Shown: positions 44,035 to 53,630, numbered from the stretch's first letter. The stretch: 64,000 nucleotides of DNA from Fuerstiella sp. (GCA_022843805.1 JALHMY010000032.1:1-64000); one strand, 5' to 3'. A program made the numbers and translations. The notes: a model not told the origin generated them from the sequence alone.

Positions 44035-46395
44035 GTGTGGCTCAGAAAAACAGGCCTGCGAAGTATTCTTTGTTCATTGATCGTCCTGACCGGGTTGTTC
44101 ACGAGTTCGGAATGTCATGCTCAACAGGCAGACGAATCGGACTCCGTGGAAAAACTGGCGGCCGCACTTTCAGGCAGTGAACTGAATGACCGTAGGGATG
44201 CGGCTTATGCTCTGGCTGCTCTGGGACGCTCAGCGGTCCCCGCCATTCCGGCGCTCATTAAGGCGCTGAGTGATAATGATGAACAGGTCTGGAATCAGTC
44301 GGCAACGGCACTCGCCAGGATCGGTGCTGATGCCGAACCGGCAATTCCGGCGCTGACTGAGGCGTTCAGCCATCGGGATAATCAGCGGCAATATCGGGCG
44401 GCCTGGGCACTCGGTCGAATCGGACCGGGCATCATTCCCGCCATGCAGCAGGCTCTGCAGGCAGAACGTGCTTCTGTTCGTCGAGGTGCTGTGGACGCAC
44501 TTGGCTGGATTGAGACTCACGAAACCGTCGTACTCACCGAATTATCAAAAACACTCACCGATCGCGATCCCTCAGTTCGGTTACAGTCAGTCGCCTCACT
44601 GTCCCGGCTGGGCACTGCTGCTGCGGAAGTACTGGCCACCGGTCTTGACAGCTCAGACGAAAAAGTTCGGGCAGCCGCAGCACAGGGACTGGCAAAGTGC
44701 GGGCCTCTGAACGAAACAATTCAGCACCGACTGATTGATATAACGGCGAAAGACGATTCCTCAGCTGCACGAGCGGCTGCACTGATTGCTCTCGCGTCAT
44801 CCAGTCTCGATCGAAACAGGCTGATGGAACTGATTGCTGGCGCGCTTACTGATGAAGAGAAATCTCTGAGAAGTGCTGCAGTACTGGCTCTGCGAAAACT
44901 GGGTCCTGACTCTCAGCGAGCTGTTCCGTTGCTGACTGACTTACTAAAAAGTGAAAACGCCCGTACTCGTTCCGCAGCTGCATATGCACTGGGATCACTG
45001 GGCTCAGCAGCTGAGTCAGCGCTTCCTGAACTGGTCTCGGCAATGAAACAGACGTCCGAGGACGGTGCCGAAATCGTAGCGGCCATCAGCCGAATTGGTG
45101 CGCCTGCCGTTCCGGTTCTGCTGGCAGCATCTGCAGATCCTCAGCAATCCAGAGAGCGCCTTGCTGCCGCACTTTCTGGTGTGGGACCGGCAGCGACAGC
45201 CCCGCTGATTGCGGCACTGAGCAGTCAGGAATCTCACGTGCGGATCAGTGCTGCTCAGGCACTGGCTGGTATGAAACCTTCGCCTGCACAGGCCGAATCC
45301 GCGTTGCTGGATGCGCTGAAGGCAGCGGATGCTGAACTGCGGGCCGCGTCTGCGTCTGCATTGGGCAATCTCCAAAAGCCTGGTGAGGATGTTCAAAAAT
45401 CCCTGATTCTGGCATCGGATGATTCTGATGAACAGGTGCGAGCCGCAGCGGTCTACGCGGTTTCAGTTGTCTCCGGTCCCGCGGAAGTCGTTCTTCCAAT
45501 CCTCACACGGGCACTGAAAGATCCTTCAGCAATAGTTCGCAGCCAGGCCATTTCGGGGCTGGCAAAGCGAGGTAGTGACGCTGCCGGGATTCTCAGCGAT
45601 CTGGTGCTTGCGCTGAAAGACAGCGAGTCGGAAGTTCGCAGCAGCGCGGCTGCCGCAATCGGCGGATTGACGGAAGCAGCCAGTTCAGCGACTCCGCAGC
45701 TGACCGAGCTGCTGAAGGATGAAAACGCAGTGGTGCGGGCGAACGCTGCTTCTGCTCTTGGTGCCGTGGGGGCACCAGGCAGCGAGTTGTCTGCCGCTCT
45801 TGCCGAATTGCTGGGCGATACGGAGACGAACGTACAACTGGCCGCTGTTTCCTCGCTGGCACGCATGGGAAACGTGGCAAAGGATTCTGTACCATCGGTC
45901 AGAGAATTACTAAAACATGATCGAGCCGATGTTCGTTCTGCCGCCGTGCAGTGTCTTGCTGCCATTGAATCTGACAAGTCGGTTCTGGTTGGTTTGCTGA
46001 CCGAGGTACTGAGCGATAAAGACTGGACAGTTCGTCGGGAATCGGCTGTGGCATTGGGGACGATTGGTGCTGATGCAAAAGCTGCGGTGCCGAAGTTATT
46101 TTCAATGCTGGAAAGCGATGAAGATCAGGACGCCGTGCGAGGAGCATTGCGGGCCATAGATTCTGCCGGACCTGAGGCTGTCCCCGTTTTGAAAGCCGGG
46201 CTTGAGATCGAGGACAATCGCCGACGATTCTTTGCGATCTTTCTCCTCGGTAAGATCGGGGCTCCTGCAAGTGATGCCCTGCCCCGTCTGAAGGAACTGA
46301 GAGATGTGGAAAAAAGCGATCGCATCCGGGAATCACTGCAGCGTGCCATCGACCAGATTGAAGGCAAAGCTGAGCCAGTTAAGGCTGCTCCATGA
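44035..46395 (+). CDS. Exported HEAT-repeat protein
   Basis: A 786-residue protein starting at GTG 44035, with CGGAG nine bases upstream, and a signal peptide (LRSILCSLIVLTGLFTSSEC). The whole mature part consists of about 20 HEAT/PBS-lyase-type repeats of 31-37 residues: AAYALAALGRSAVPAIPALI, SATALARIGADAEPAIPALT, RAAWALGRIGPG, AAAYALGSLGSAAESALPEL and many more. This gives a long alpha-solenoid for protein binding. Being exported, it may hold periplasmic complexes, perhaps the DUF1592/DUF1552 pair upstream, with which it shares strand and short spacing (30 bp). Repeat number may vary between strains. Confidence 0.9.
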   Translation: MWLRKTGLRSILCSLIVLTGLFTSSECHAQQADESDSVEKLAAALSGSELNDRRDAAYALAALGRSAVPAIPALIKALSDNDEQVWNQSATALARIGADAEPAIPALTEAFSHRDNQRQYRAAWALGRIGPGIIPAMQQALQAERASVRRGAVDALGWIETHETVVLTELSKTLTDRDPSVRLQSVASLSRLGTAAAEVLATGLDSSDEKVRAAAAQGLAKCGPLNETIQHRLIDITAKDDSSAARAAALIALASSSLDRNRLMELIAGALTDEEKSLRSAAVLALRKLGPDSQRAVPLLTDLLKSENARTRSAAAYALGSLGSAAESALPELVSAMKQTSEDGAEIVAAISRIGAPAVPVLLAASADPQQSRERLAAALSGVGPAATAPLIAALSSQESHVRISAAQALAGMKPSPAQAESALLDALKAADAELRAASASALGNLQKPGEDVQKSLILASDDSDEQVRAAAVYAVSVVSGPAEVVLPILTRALKDPSAIVRSQAISGLAKRGSDAAGILSDLVLALKDSESEVRSSAAAAIGGLTEAASSATPQLTELLKDENAVVRANAASALGAVGAPGSELSAALAELLGDTETNVQLAAVSSLARMGNVAKDSVPSVRELLKHDRADVRSAAVQCLAAIESDKSVLVGLLTEVLSDKDWTVRRESAVALGTIGADAKAAVPKLFSMLESDEDQDAVRGALRAIDSAGPEAVPVLKAGLEIEDNRRRFFAIFLLGKIGAPASDALPRLKELRDVEKSDRIRESLQRAIDQIEGKAEPVKAAP

Positions 46396-46437
46396 TCCCG
46401 GATGCAAGTCACCGAACTGACTGCCGGAAGACTCTGA

Positions 46438-47790
46438 CTATTCCGGCTTGCCCCAGTGATCCCTGTACTCACGACGGACAAGGCTGTTGGCTTCATCGTC
46501 GCCGATGATTTGCTCCTGCTGAGGATCAAAATTCAGAGATTTTCCAAGGCGAGTCGCGATGTTGCCCAGATGACAAAGCGAAGTTGACAGATGTCCGGTC
46601 AGAGCATCTGCATTCAGAGTTTCTCCGCTGCGAATTGCCGCCAGAAAATTCTTTACATGAGCGGCATCGTTCTGCGGCTCGGGATTCACGTCCAATTTGA
46701 CCGGCTTATTTTGTGCGTTCAGAACCTGAATCTTGCCACGTCGGCTCAAAAACATCTGGCCGGACGTCCCGTAGAATTCGGCCCCGCTGTCGACGTTAAA
46801 AGGATAGTTGGTGCTCCACAGCCGCTGTTCGTAAATCAGCATTCGCCGATCACCAGGCTGGCCATTGCCCGGATATTCAAACGTGACCTGCTGAGTATCG
46901 GGGAACTCCTGGTCGTCATCCTGGAAAAACTTGCCTCCGGCAGCGGCGACTTTTGACGGATGAGTCTCCACGCCAAGCCCCCAGCGAGTGTAATCGATAT
47001 CATGCACTCCATCATTGCCCATATCGCCGGTTCCGAAGTGGTACCACCATGTCCAGCGATTGTGCACTCGGTTGGTTCGGTAGGGAATCATGGTTGCAGG
47101 GCCGACCCACGTATCGTAATCAAATCCTGCGGGTGGATTTGTATCCTGCCCTCGTCCGATGGATCCTCGTTTCTGGATATTCCAGCATTTAGCCACCAGA
47201 ACGGTACCGATGATACCCTCACGAAGCAATTTGACTGCATCGATCATCATTTTCGTACTGCGACTCTGCGTCCCATGCTGAACGTTCACTTTATTTCGCG
47301 CGGCTGCATCTACCAGAATGCGGCCTTCACGAATATTGTGTGAAATGGGTTTCTCCACATACACATGTTTGCCGGCATTGCAGGCCAGAATTGCTGCCGG
47401 CGAGTGCCAGTGATCGGGCGTTGCCACGACCACGGCAGTGAGAGAATCATCTTCCAGCACCCGGCGAAGATCAGCAATGGCTCGGTCAGCAGGAATGCCG
47501 AGTGATTTGGCCAGGGAAGCTCGCCGAGCATCATCGGGGTCACAGATCCAGGAAATCTCCACATCCGGATTGCTGCGGAACAGCTGTATGTCATGAGTTC
47601 CACGTCCACCACAACCAATCAGAGCGACCTGAACCTTGTCCGCACTTCGTACCGTGTTCGCTGCCGCGACCGCCGGATTCGCGCCTGCCGATGGAGCTGC
47701 CACTGCTGCCGCACCGTGCGACACCGCGGCAGCTGCAACAGATGCGGACATCGTCTGAAGAAACTGTCTTCGATCGCCTGCGTTATGCAT
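46438..47790 (-). CDS. Gfo/Idh/MocA-family oxidoreductase with Tat leader
   Basis: A 450-residue protein; ATG at 47790 has AGAGGAG eight bases upstream. DRRQFLQTMSASVAAAAVSH is a Tat leader, so it is exported with its cofactor bound. The Rossmann start is VQVALIGCGGRGTHDIQLF, the catalytic-type motif is HVYVEKPISHN (EKP), and VVVATPDHWHSPAAILACNA is typical of the planctomycete branch. WWYHFGTGDMGNDGVHDIDY, at the substrate pocket, is conserved in this exported group. It probably oxidises a sugar or 3-keto-sugar with NAD(P). The DUF1080-type hydrolase at 5.7 kb may be a functional partner, though it is not adjacent. Confidence 0.9.
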   Translation of the reverse strand: MHNAGDRRQFLQTMSASVAAAAVSHGAAAVAAPSAGANPAVAAANTVRSADKVQVALIGCGGRGTHDIQLFRSNPDVEISWICDPDDARRASLAKSLGIPADRAIADLRRVLEDDSLTAVVVATPDHWHSPAAILACNAGKHVYVEKPISHNIREGRILVDAAARNKVNVQHGTQSRSTKMMIDAVKLLREGIIGTVLVAKCWNIQKRGSIGRGQDTNPPAGFDYDTWVGPATMIPYRTNRVHNRWTWWYHFGTGDMGNDGVHDIDYTRWGLGVETHPSKVAAAGGKFFQDDDQEFPDTQQVTFEYPGNGQPGDRRMLIYEQRLWSTNYPFNVDSGAEFYGTSGQMFLSRRGKIQVLNAQNKPVKLDVNPEPQNDAAHVKNFLAAIRSGETLNADALTGHLSTSLCHLGNIATRLGKSLNFDPQQEQIIGDDEANSLVRREYRDHWGKPE

Positions 47791-47923
47791 GGAATTCGCT
47801 CCTCTTTTAATCGATGGACTTCTATAGACTGACTTCAGTTAACCGCCTGATTGACCGAACCACCTGACGCAAACAGAATGCTGATCCTGGTGCTCCGTCA
47901 GGATAAAAAAATCGGGTTGGAGG

Positions 47924-47977
47924 TAGTGGATCTTGCTAAAGATCCTCTGGCCGCAGGACCTTTAGCAGGGTCCATTA
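47924..47977. other. Long imperfect inverted repeat between two minus-strand genes
   Basis: TAGTGGATCTTGCTAAAG on the left and CTTTAGCAGGGTCCATTA on the right form arms that continue to a central GGCC, giving a stem of about 27 bp with six mismatches. Five of the six are transitions that become G-U pairs in RNA of one strand. It lies 64 bp past the stop of the PQQ-propeller gene (48041), and a T7 run follows about 10 bases after the stem on the minus strand. It could be that gene's terminator. The rest of the gap 47791-48040 is unremarkable. Confidence 0.5.
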
Positions 47978-48040
47978 CCCAAAAATCAAAGCTTGACAAA
48001 GCACCAGGATGCCCAATCACATTTGAGTCACTGACAATGA

Positions 48041-49402
48041 TCATTTTTGTTCTGAAATGCAATACAGTCGCTCCGATGTGCGGATCAGCAGACGATGGCC
48101 GACCAGTGCCGGAGTGGCCATACACATGTCATCTGAGTCCAGCGGATTCGTGTGCAGCACCTGAAATTCGCGTCCCGCTTTAATGGCACACGTCATACCA
48201 TCTTCATTCAGGCAATAGATCGTATCTTTGAAAGCCCATGGCGAAGAGGTGAAATTTGCTGCTGGCAGCCGCTGTTTTTCGTAGACAACTTCGCCCGTTT
48301 TTGCATCGTAACAGGCAAAGAATCCGCGGTCATGCAACACGTAAAGCAGATCGCCCCAGACGAGTGTTGACGGGTTGTAAGGAGCCGCCTGTTTCTGACA
48401 CCATGCAATCGACTCGTTGCTGGTCTGGTCATCGCCAAGAGTGATATCTCCGGCAGCGCCTGGCCTGATTGCCCAAATGGGCTTCTTCTGGTCAAGAACA
48501 TAACCCGAGCTGACATAAAGCATGCCGTGAGCAGCATAGGGCGCAGCGATTGTGATGCTGGACGCCCCGCCAAACTCATACAGCAGCTTTCCGTTCAGGT
48601 CGTATGCTCGAGTCTTACCAGTCCCGGGCGTGATGATTTCTGTCCGCAGGGAATTTTCCCAGATAAACGGAGTGGCCCAGTTGCTCTTCTCATCGCGTTC
48701 GATCTTCCAGATTTCCTTCCCGGTTTGCTTGTCCAGAGCCATCAGGCTGGACTGTTCTTCGTTGTCATCGACAACATACAGTCGATCCTCATGCAGCACT
48801 GGCGAGGCCGCTGTTCCCCAGCCAAATCGCATTGAGCTGACTTTCACCGGATGTTCCCAGACAAGTTGCCCGTCCATGGTGTAGCAGTAGAGTCCTCGAT
48901 TTCCGAAATACGCATATACGTGCTGGCCATCTGTCACCGGAGTCTCGGAGGCCATGCTGTTCTTCAGGTGGATGGGACTTTGCGGGACTGCATGATGCGC
49001 CAGATGGTTCCAGAGGACTTTTCCTGACTTCAGATCCAGGCAGATGACTCGCCACTGATGCATGGATTCCGGAGGCATGGGGCGATCGCCACCAAAATAC
49101 AGGCCCTTTTTCGGCGCTTCCGACTGGCCTTCGTTTACGACAGTTGTCAGATAGACGCGATCTCCCCAGACGACCGGTGACGACCATCCTCTTCCAGGCA
49201 GATCCGTTTTCCATTCGACATTCTGTGTGGCACTCCACTGCGACGGCAACAGCTGGTTTTCGGAAGTACCTCGTGAATCGGCCCCCCGAAACTGAGGCCA
49301 GTGTTCGGCAGCATCAGCGGGCATGGACGAACAGGAACAGGCGACAATCATCAGAATCGCGACTGGCAGCGAGAGCCACGGTTTGCTGGTAAAGTGATTC
49401 AT
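48041..49402 (-). CDS. Exported PQQ-like beta-propeller protein
   Basis: A 453-residue protein starting at 49402. The leader LPVAILMIVACSCSSMPADA contains a possible lipobox (IVAC) and also a signal-peptidase-I type end, so it may be a lipoprotein. The mature part starts HWPQFRGADSRGTSENQLLP with the planctomycete PQQ-repeat opening, then VEWKTDLPGRGWSSPVVWGD, VICLDLKSGKVLWNHLAHHA, LYCYTMDGQLVWEHPVKVSS and MALDKQTGKEIWKIERDEKS as propeller blades. No dehydrogenase active-site motif is apparent. It is similar in layout to the 25.7-kb protein but clearly a different family member. Confidence 0.8.
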   Translation of the reverse strand: MNHFTSKPWLSLPVAILMIVACSCSSMPADAAEHWPQFRGADSRGTSENQLLPSQWSATQNVEWKTDLPGRGWSSPVVWGDRVYLTTVVNEGQSEAPKKGLYFGGDRPMPPESMHQWRVICLDLKSGKVLWNHLAHHAVPQSPIHLKNSMASETPVTDGQHVYAYFGNRGLYCYTMDGQLVWEHPVKVSSMRFGWGTAASPVLHEDRLYVVDDNEEQSSLMALDKQTGKEIWKIERDEKSNWATPFIWENSLRTEIITPGTGKTRAYDLNGKLLYEFGGASSITIAAPYAAHGMLYVSSGYVLDQKKPIWAIRPGAAGDITLGDDQTSNESIAWCQKQAAPYNPSTLVWGDLLYVLHDRGFFACYDAKTGEVVYEKQRLPAANFTSSPWAFKDTIYCLNEDGMTCAIKAGREFQVLHTNPLDSDDMCMATPALVGHRLLIRTSERLYCISEQK

Positions 49403-49641
49403 GGGTTCATGGGCTTTCTTATTGTTGCTGTTTGTGGTGTTACGAATCACTCGGACCGACAGGCATTGTGAAACTTTTGAATTGTAGTAACTTATGTGCT
49501 CACTCTACAGTCCCTGATCGAGGCAAATAGCGGCAGTGTTCCGGTTCGAGTTTGTTTCGAAGGACACTGCAGTTGCCGGGCAGGTACATCGCCGGGCAGG
49601 TACAGTCTGCTGCACGAATCTTTTCCTTTCCGGAGAATACT

Positions 49642-51015
49642 GTGGAAATGCATCGTCGACATCTGCTGAGCCTCGGATCGCTCGGTCTACCGGGCCTGTT
49701 GCGAGCTTCTGTAATGGCCGACGGGCTGCCAGGCGGACCGGGCCGATCCGTGGCTGCTGACGCCGATCGTGCTGGCGCTGATCATGCTCGCGCCGATCAT
49801 TGTATTGTGCTGTTCCTGAATGGCGGGCCCAGTCATCTTGATATGTGGGACATGAAGCCGGATGCCCCGTCGGAGATTCGAGGGGAGTTTCATCCGATCT
49901 CCAGCAGCCTGGCGGGTGTTCCGGTTTGTGAACACCTTCCCCGCCTGGCTGCTCAGATGCATCGAACGACTTTGATTCGTTCCATGCATCACAGCGTCAA
50001 TAATTCTCATGCAGCTGCTGTTTATGCAGCTCTGACAGGTCATGATCGGGGAGAACAGGGAGGCGGCGCAAAACCGTCCGATCACCCATCACCTGGTTCC
50101 GTCATGGCACGCCTGCGACCAGCATCCAACCGGACGCTGCCTTATGTCAGTTTGCCTTACAAGACGAAAGAGGGAGCAGGCGGACCACTGCAGCCTGGAT
50201 TTCTCGCCGGGTTTATGGGGCCGACTTTTGATCCTTTCTGGGTGCTGAACAATCCCGATGCAAAAGACTTTCATGTGGACAATCTGGTTCTGCCGGAACG
50301 GATAACGGCCAGCCGCATGCAGGATCGATCTCAGTTGCTTAGCAGCCTGGGATCCGGTTTGTCGATTCGCAATGAGCCCGCTCTTGCGGCGATTGACGAT
50401 TTTCGTGCTCAGGCGTTTGAACTGCTGACATCGGATGCGGCGCAAAAGGCGTTTCGTCTGGACAGCGAACCTGCGGAAATGCGGGCTCGCTACGGTCGAA
50501 ACATTTATGGGCAGAGTACCCTGCTGGCTCGACGACTTGTGGAAGCCGGAACTCGCTTTGTCACCATTTCCTGGGCACCCGATGCCAATGCGACATGGGA
50601 TACCCACGGTGACAACTTCAATAAGCTGAAGAAAACGCTTCTGCCGGAATTCGATGCTGCATGCAGCAGTCTGCTGCAGGATCTGGATGATCGGGGCCTT
50701 CTGGATCGAACTCTGGTAGCTGTTCTGGGCGATTTTGGCAGAACACCACGAATTAACGCGGCTGCCGGGCGTGACCACTGGAACTCATGCTATACGATCA
50801 TGCTGGCAGGCGCCGGTATTCGTCAGGGATTTGTATATGGAGCGAGCGACCGGATTGGTGCTGTGCCCGCTTCGTCTCCGGTGACTCCTGGCGACGTGAT
50901 GGCAACGATCTATCGGCTGCTGGGAATTCAGTCCACAACCCAGATTCTGGATTCGCTGGGACGGCCCCACGAAGTTGTGCCCCAGGGACGTGTCATCAGC
51001 GAAATTCTCGCCTGA
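49642..51015 (+). CDS. DUF1501 exported protein
   Basis: A 457-residue protein. GTG at 49642 with CGGAG seven bases upstream fits better than ATG at 49648. MHRRHLLSLGSLGLPGLL is a Tat-like leader, followed by a short repeat of DADRAGADHARADH. The family blocks are CIVLFLNGGPSHLDMWDMKP, LIRSMHHSVNNSHAAAVYAA, DSEPAEMRARYGRNIYGQST, VAVLGDFGRTPRINAAAGRD and IMLAGAGIRQGFVYGASDRI. It is followed after 112 bp by a ceramidase-like gene, the same association as at 7-10 kb, which suggests that the two families cooperate in the periplasm. Confidence 0.9.
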   Translation: MEMHRRHLLSLGSLGLPGLLRASVMADGLPGGPGRSVAADADRAGADHARADHCIVLFLNGGPSHLDMWDMKPDAPSEIRGEFHPISSSLAGVPVCEHLPRLAAQMHRTTLIRSMHHSVNNSHAAAVYAALTGHDRGEQGGGAKPSDHPSPGSVMARLRPASNRTLPYVSLPYKTKEGAGGPLQPGFLAGFMGPTFDPFWVLNNPDAKDFHVDNLVLPERITASRMQDRSQLLSSLGSGLSIRNEPALAAIDDFRAQAFELLTSDAAQKAFRLDSEPAEMRARYGRNIYGQSTLLARRLVEAGTRFVTISWAPDANATWDTHGDNFNKLKKTLLPEFDAACSSLLQDLDDRGLLDRTLVAVLGDFGRTPRINAAAGRDHWNSCYTIMLAGAGIRQGFVYGASDRIGAVPASSPVTPGDVMATIYRLLGIQSTTQILDSLGRPHEVVPQGRVISEILA

Positions 51016-51127
51016 ATCCTGCGTGTTTGATGTAAGACGGGCATCTGTGGTTCAGTGAGAGGTAGAAATCAAACTACCTGCCGTTCGCCGTAACAATGTT
51101 GCTGATATTCAAGGACAACCGGAAGTC

Positions 51128-52537
51128 ATGATCCGATCATTTATTCACCGACGTAATGTGTTTCAGACGCTGCAAATTCTCTGCACCCTTTTCGCTGTCG
51201 CAGTCGTCGGTCTGATTTCCTGCTCGCCAGTCGTTATGGCACAGACCAGCGAATTTCGAGTGGCGACGTTTGCTGCCGATGTTACTCCCCCTGCTGGCAG
51301 TCCGCTGTGTGGCGGTCTCGTCAAACCAGTTGCTGATGTTTCGGAACCGCTGCAGGCACTGGGTATCGTGATCTTCGGCTCAGAAAAGCCAGTTGTGCTC
51401 TGCGCCGTTGACTGGTGCGAAATACGCAATCGCGATCATGCGGTCTGGCGTGAAATGCTTGCTGAAGCCGCTGGGACAACTCCGGATCGTGTTGCCGTGC
51501 AGTGTCTGCATCAGCACAATGCTCCAATTGCTGACACAGCCGCAGAGGAGTTTCTCAGTAAGGCTCCGTCTCCTCTAAAGGTTCAGGATAATGTCTGGAT
51601 GCAGCAAATTGTCAAAGAAGTGGCGATGGCAGTCCGGCAGTCTGTTTCCGCTTCTCAGCCACTGACCCACATGGCGACTGGTGAAGCGAAGATCAGCGAA
51701 GTGGCATCCAATCGGCGAGTGATGGGGCCTGACGGAAGGGTTAAAGCCGTACGAACGAGTTCGACGAAAGACCCGGAAGTCAGAGCGGCCGCCGAGGGAA
51801 CCATCGACCCCATGCTTAAAACCATCAGCCTTTGGAACGGCGAACAAAAGCTGGCTGTGCTGCACTATTATGCGACTCATCCGATGAGCTACTACGGTGA
51901 CGGCATTGTGTCGTCCGACTTCGTGGGAATTGCGAGGGAACGACGCACGGCTGAAGACAAAGTGCCCCACATTTACTTCACTGGCTGTGGCGGCAATGTG
52001 ACCGCCGGAAAATACAACGATGGCAGCAAAGAAAACCGACCTGTGCTGGCGAGCAGAATTCTGGAAGGCATGCGAGCATCAGAAGTGTCTGCCAAAAAGA
52101 TGCCGGTCGATCAGCTGGTATGGCGGTCGAAGTCGGTATTTCTGCCGGTGAATCCGGATTTCCGCGAAGATGAAACCAAAAGAATCATGAATGACGAAAA
52201 GACGTCATCCAGTAATCGCATCGCGACAGCAATGAAACTGTCGTGGATGAAATATGCTTCTGAAGAAACGCCGATTGTCTTCAGCTGTCTGCAGTTGAAT
52301 GAATCGGTCCGCATCCTGCATCTTCCCGGGGAACCCTTTGTCGAATATCAGCTGTTTGCTCAGCAGGATGCTTCCGGAAAATTCGTGGCTGTGGCAGGTT
52401 ACGGCGACGGCGGTTGCGGTTACATTCCGCTGGAATTATCGTTTGCTGAAGGCGGTTACGAACCGACATGGGCGTTTGCCGCACCGACCAGCGAAAAGAT
52501 GATCCGTCAGGCCATGGCCGAACTGATGGCTCCGTAA
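51128..52537 (+). CDS. Exported neutral/alkaline ceramidase-like protein
   Basis: A 469-residue protein with a signal peptide (LFAVAVVGLISCSPVVMAQ). FRVATFAADVTPPAGSPLCG is the family opening. The metal-ligand candidates are VAVQCLHQHNAPIADTA (about residue 120) and LHYYATHPMSYYGDGIVSSD (about 245), and YFTGCGGNVTAGKYNDGS is a conserved turn. The second His block differs from that in the 7-kb relative. The substrate is unknown. The YhcH-like gene starts 101 bp downstream on the same strand. Confidence 0.75.
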   Translation: MIRSFIHRRNVFQTLQILCTLFAVAVVGLISCSPVVMAQTSEFRVATFAADVTPPAGSPLCGGLVKPVADVSEPLQALGIVIFGSEKPVVLCAVDWCEIRNRDHAVWREMLAEAAGTTPDRVAVQCLHQHNAPIADTAAEEFLSKAPSPLKVQDNVWMQQIVKEVAMAVRQSVSASQPLTHMATGEAKISEVASNRRVMGPDGRVKAVRTSSTKDPEVRAAAEGTIDPMLKTISLWNGEQKLAVLHYYATHPMSYYGDGIVSSDFVGIARERRTAEDKVPHIYFTGCGGNVTAGKYNDGSKENRPVLASRILEGMRASEVSAKKMPVDQLVWRSKSVFLPVNPDFREDETKRIMNDEKTSSSNRIATAMKLSWMKYASEETPIVFSCLQLNESVRILHLPGEPFVEYQLFAQQDASGKFVAVAGYGDGGCGYIPLELSFAEGGYEPTWAFAAPTSEKMIRQAMAELMAP

Positions 52538-52638
52538 TCGCCGCTGGCCTTTCATTGTCGATAGCTTCGTTGTCAGAAATCACCGGTTTTCTCTGTGCAG
52601 ATGGAAAATTCTTCCTGCTGAAGGACTCAGGATCAAAA

Positions 52639-53097
52639 ATGATCGTCGATAAACTCACCAATGCTTCGTTGTATGCGCCACTGGGTGAACGTATTGCAGT
52701 GGCTTTAAAGTATCTGCAGGAAAACGACTGCACCAAACTTCCGCTGGGAAAAATCCCACTCCAGGGCGATCAAATTTTTGCACTCGTCCAGGACAATACG
52801 ACCAAACCGAGAGCAGAAGGAGTCTGGGAAGCTCATCGTCGATACATCGACGTGCAGTTTGTTGCGGCTGGTGCAGAAGAAATGGGATGGGCCAGTATCA
52901 ACAATCTGACGGTAAAGAAGCCCTACGACGAAGCAGCGGATTATGCATTGTTCGAAGGAAATGGCAGCTTCATTCACGTGCCTGCGGGTAGCTTCACGAT
53001 CTTTTTTCCTGAAGACGGACATATTCCCGGTTCGGCAATCAGCGATGTTCCCTCAGCCGTTCGCAAAGTGGTTGTGAAGGTTGCTGTTGCTCAGTAG
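52639..53097 (+). CDS. YhcH/YjgK/YiaL family protein (DUF386)
   Basis: A 152-residue cytosolic protein. ATG at 52639 follows AGGA with seven bases between; the longer in-frame start at 52468 overlaps the upstream gene. WEAHRRYIDVQFVAAGAEEM contains the conserved His/Asp/Gln metal-site region. FIHVPAGSFTIFFPEDGHIP and VRKVVVKVAV are the signature end of this cupin-like beta-jellyroll family. The family occurs in sialic-acid (YhcH), beta-galactoside (EbgC) and other sugar operons, where members probably act as sugar isomerases or epimerases. The specific sugar cannot be told here. Confidence 0.85.
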   Translation: MIVDKLTNASLYAPLGERIAVALKYLQENDCTKLPLGKIPLQGDQIFALVQDNTTKPRAEGVWEAHRRYIDVQFVAAGAEEMGWASINNLTVKKPYDEAADYALFEGNGSFIHVPAGSFTIFFPEDGHIPGSAISDVPSAVRKVVVKVAVAQ

Positions 53098-53171
53098 AGA
53101 AGACGTTTTTTCTAAGGACTTGTCCACAATCAACTTCGTGTGTTTCGCTGACGGAACCTCCACCGCTGCAA

Positions 53172-53228
53172 AATCCCGTCGGCGGAGCGACGGGTGTACT
53201 GTACACCCGTCGCTCCGCCGACGGGATT
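53172..53228. repeat. Perfect 57-bp inverted repeat (28-bp arms, 1-base centre)
   Basis: AATCCCGTCGGCGGAGCGAC continues into GGGTGTAC (53172-53199); after the single T at 53200 the exact complement runs to 53228. A further CTGCAA/TTGCAG pair extends the stem beyond a two-base bulge. It lies 75 bp past the YhcH-like gene's stop, so it could end or stabilise that transcript, but the stem is far longer than a normal terminator and no T-tract follows. It marks the left border of the repeat-rich island. Confidence 0.8.
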
Positions 53229-53350
53229 GTTTGCAGTTTCTCCGGCGGCGGTGAATCGCCCGTTCGATTGAGTGCGTCGACGTCAGATTGTCCTTGTAAC
53301 GGTTTGTAGTACAGCACGGGTGTGACCGCTGGCTGCGGCAGGGAAGTTTG

Positions 53351-53385
53351 GGCAGAAAAATTTCAGGGCAGAAAAGTGAATCGCA
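53351..53385 (+). repeat. Dimeric GGCAGAAAAATT-type repeat
   Basis: GGCAGAAAAATTTCAG is followed by GGCAGAAAAGTGAATCGCA. This is the only copy of the family in the large island; the other four are at 27-29 kb. The remainder of the gap 53229-53630 shows no gene; a short stretch at 53395-53440 is GC-rich. Confidence 0.6.
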
Positions 53386-53630
53386 ATCATACCTTCGGCC
53401 CGGAGGGCAACGCTGAGACGCGCCCGAAACTGGATAAGACTCACATCCTGCCATTTTGGGGTACAATCAGGAGTCTTCACCGGGATGCTACCTTTTATCC
53501 TGGTGTCCCTCAGTAGGACCTTGCCAGCTCCCAAAGGCCGAAATAGAACCCGTGGTAGAGATCTTATTAGGGAACTTCCCCCTGATAATTACATTGCTCG
53601 CTGCAAAAGAACACATTCAGGATTGACGCG

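Noticed and set aside
45453-45977. 174-codon minus-strand open frame within the HEAT gene
   Set aside because: Ala/Ser-rich shadow of the repeat-rich plus-strand gene.
47881-47920. TCCTG/CAGGA hairpin next to seven A residues as a terminator
   Set aside because: On the strand where the run reads as T it precedes the hairpin instead of following it, so the geometry is wrong for this stem.
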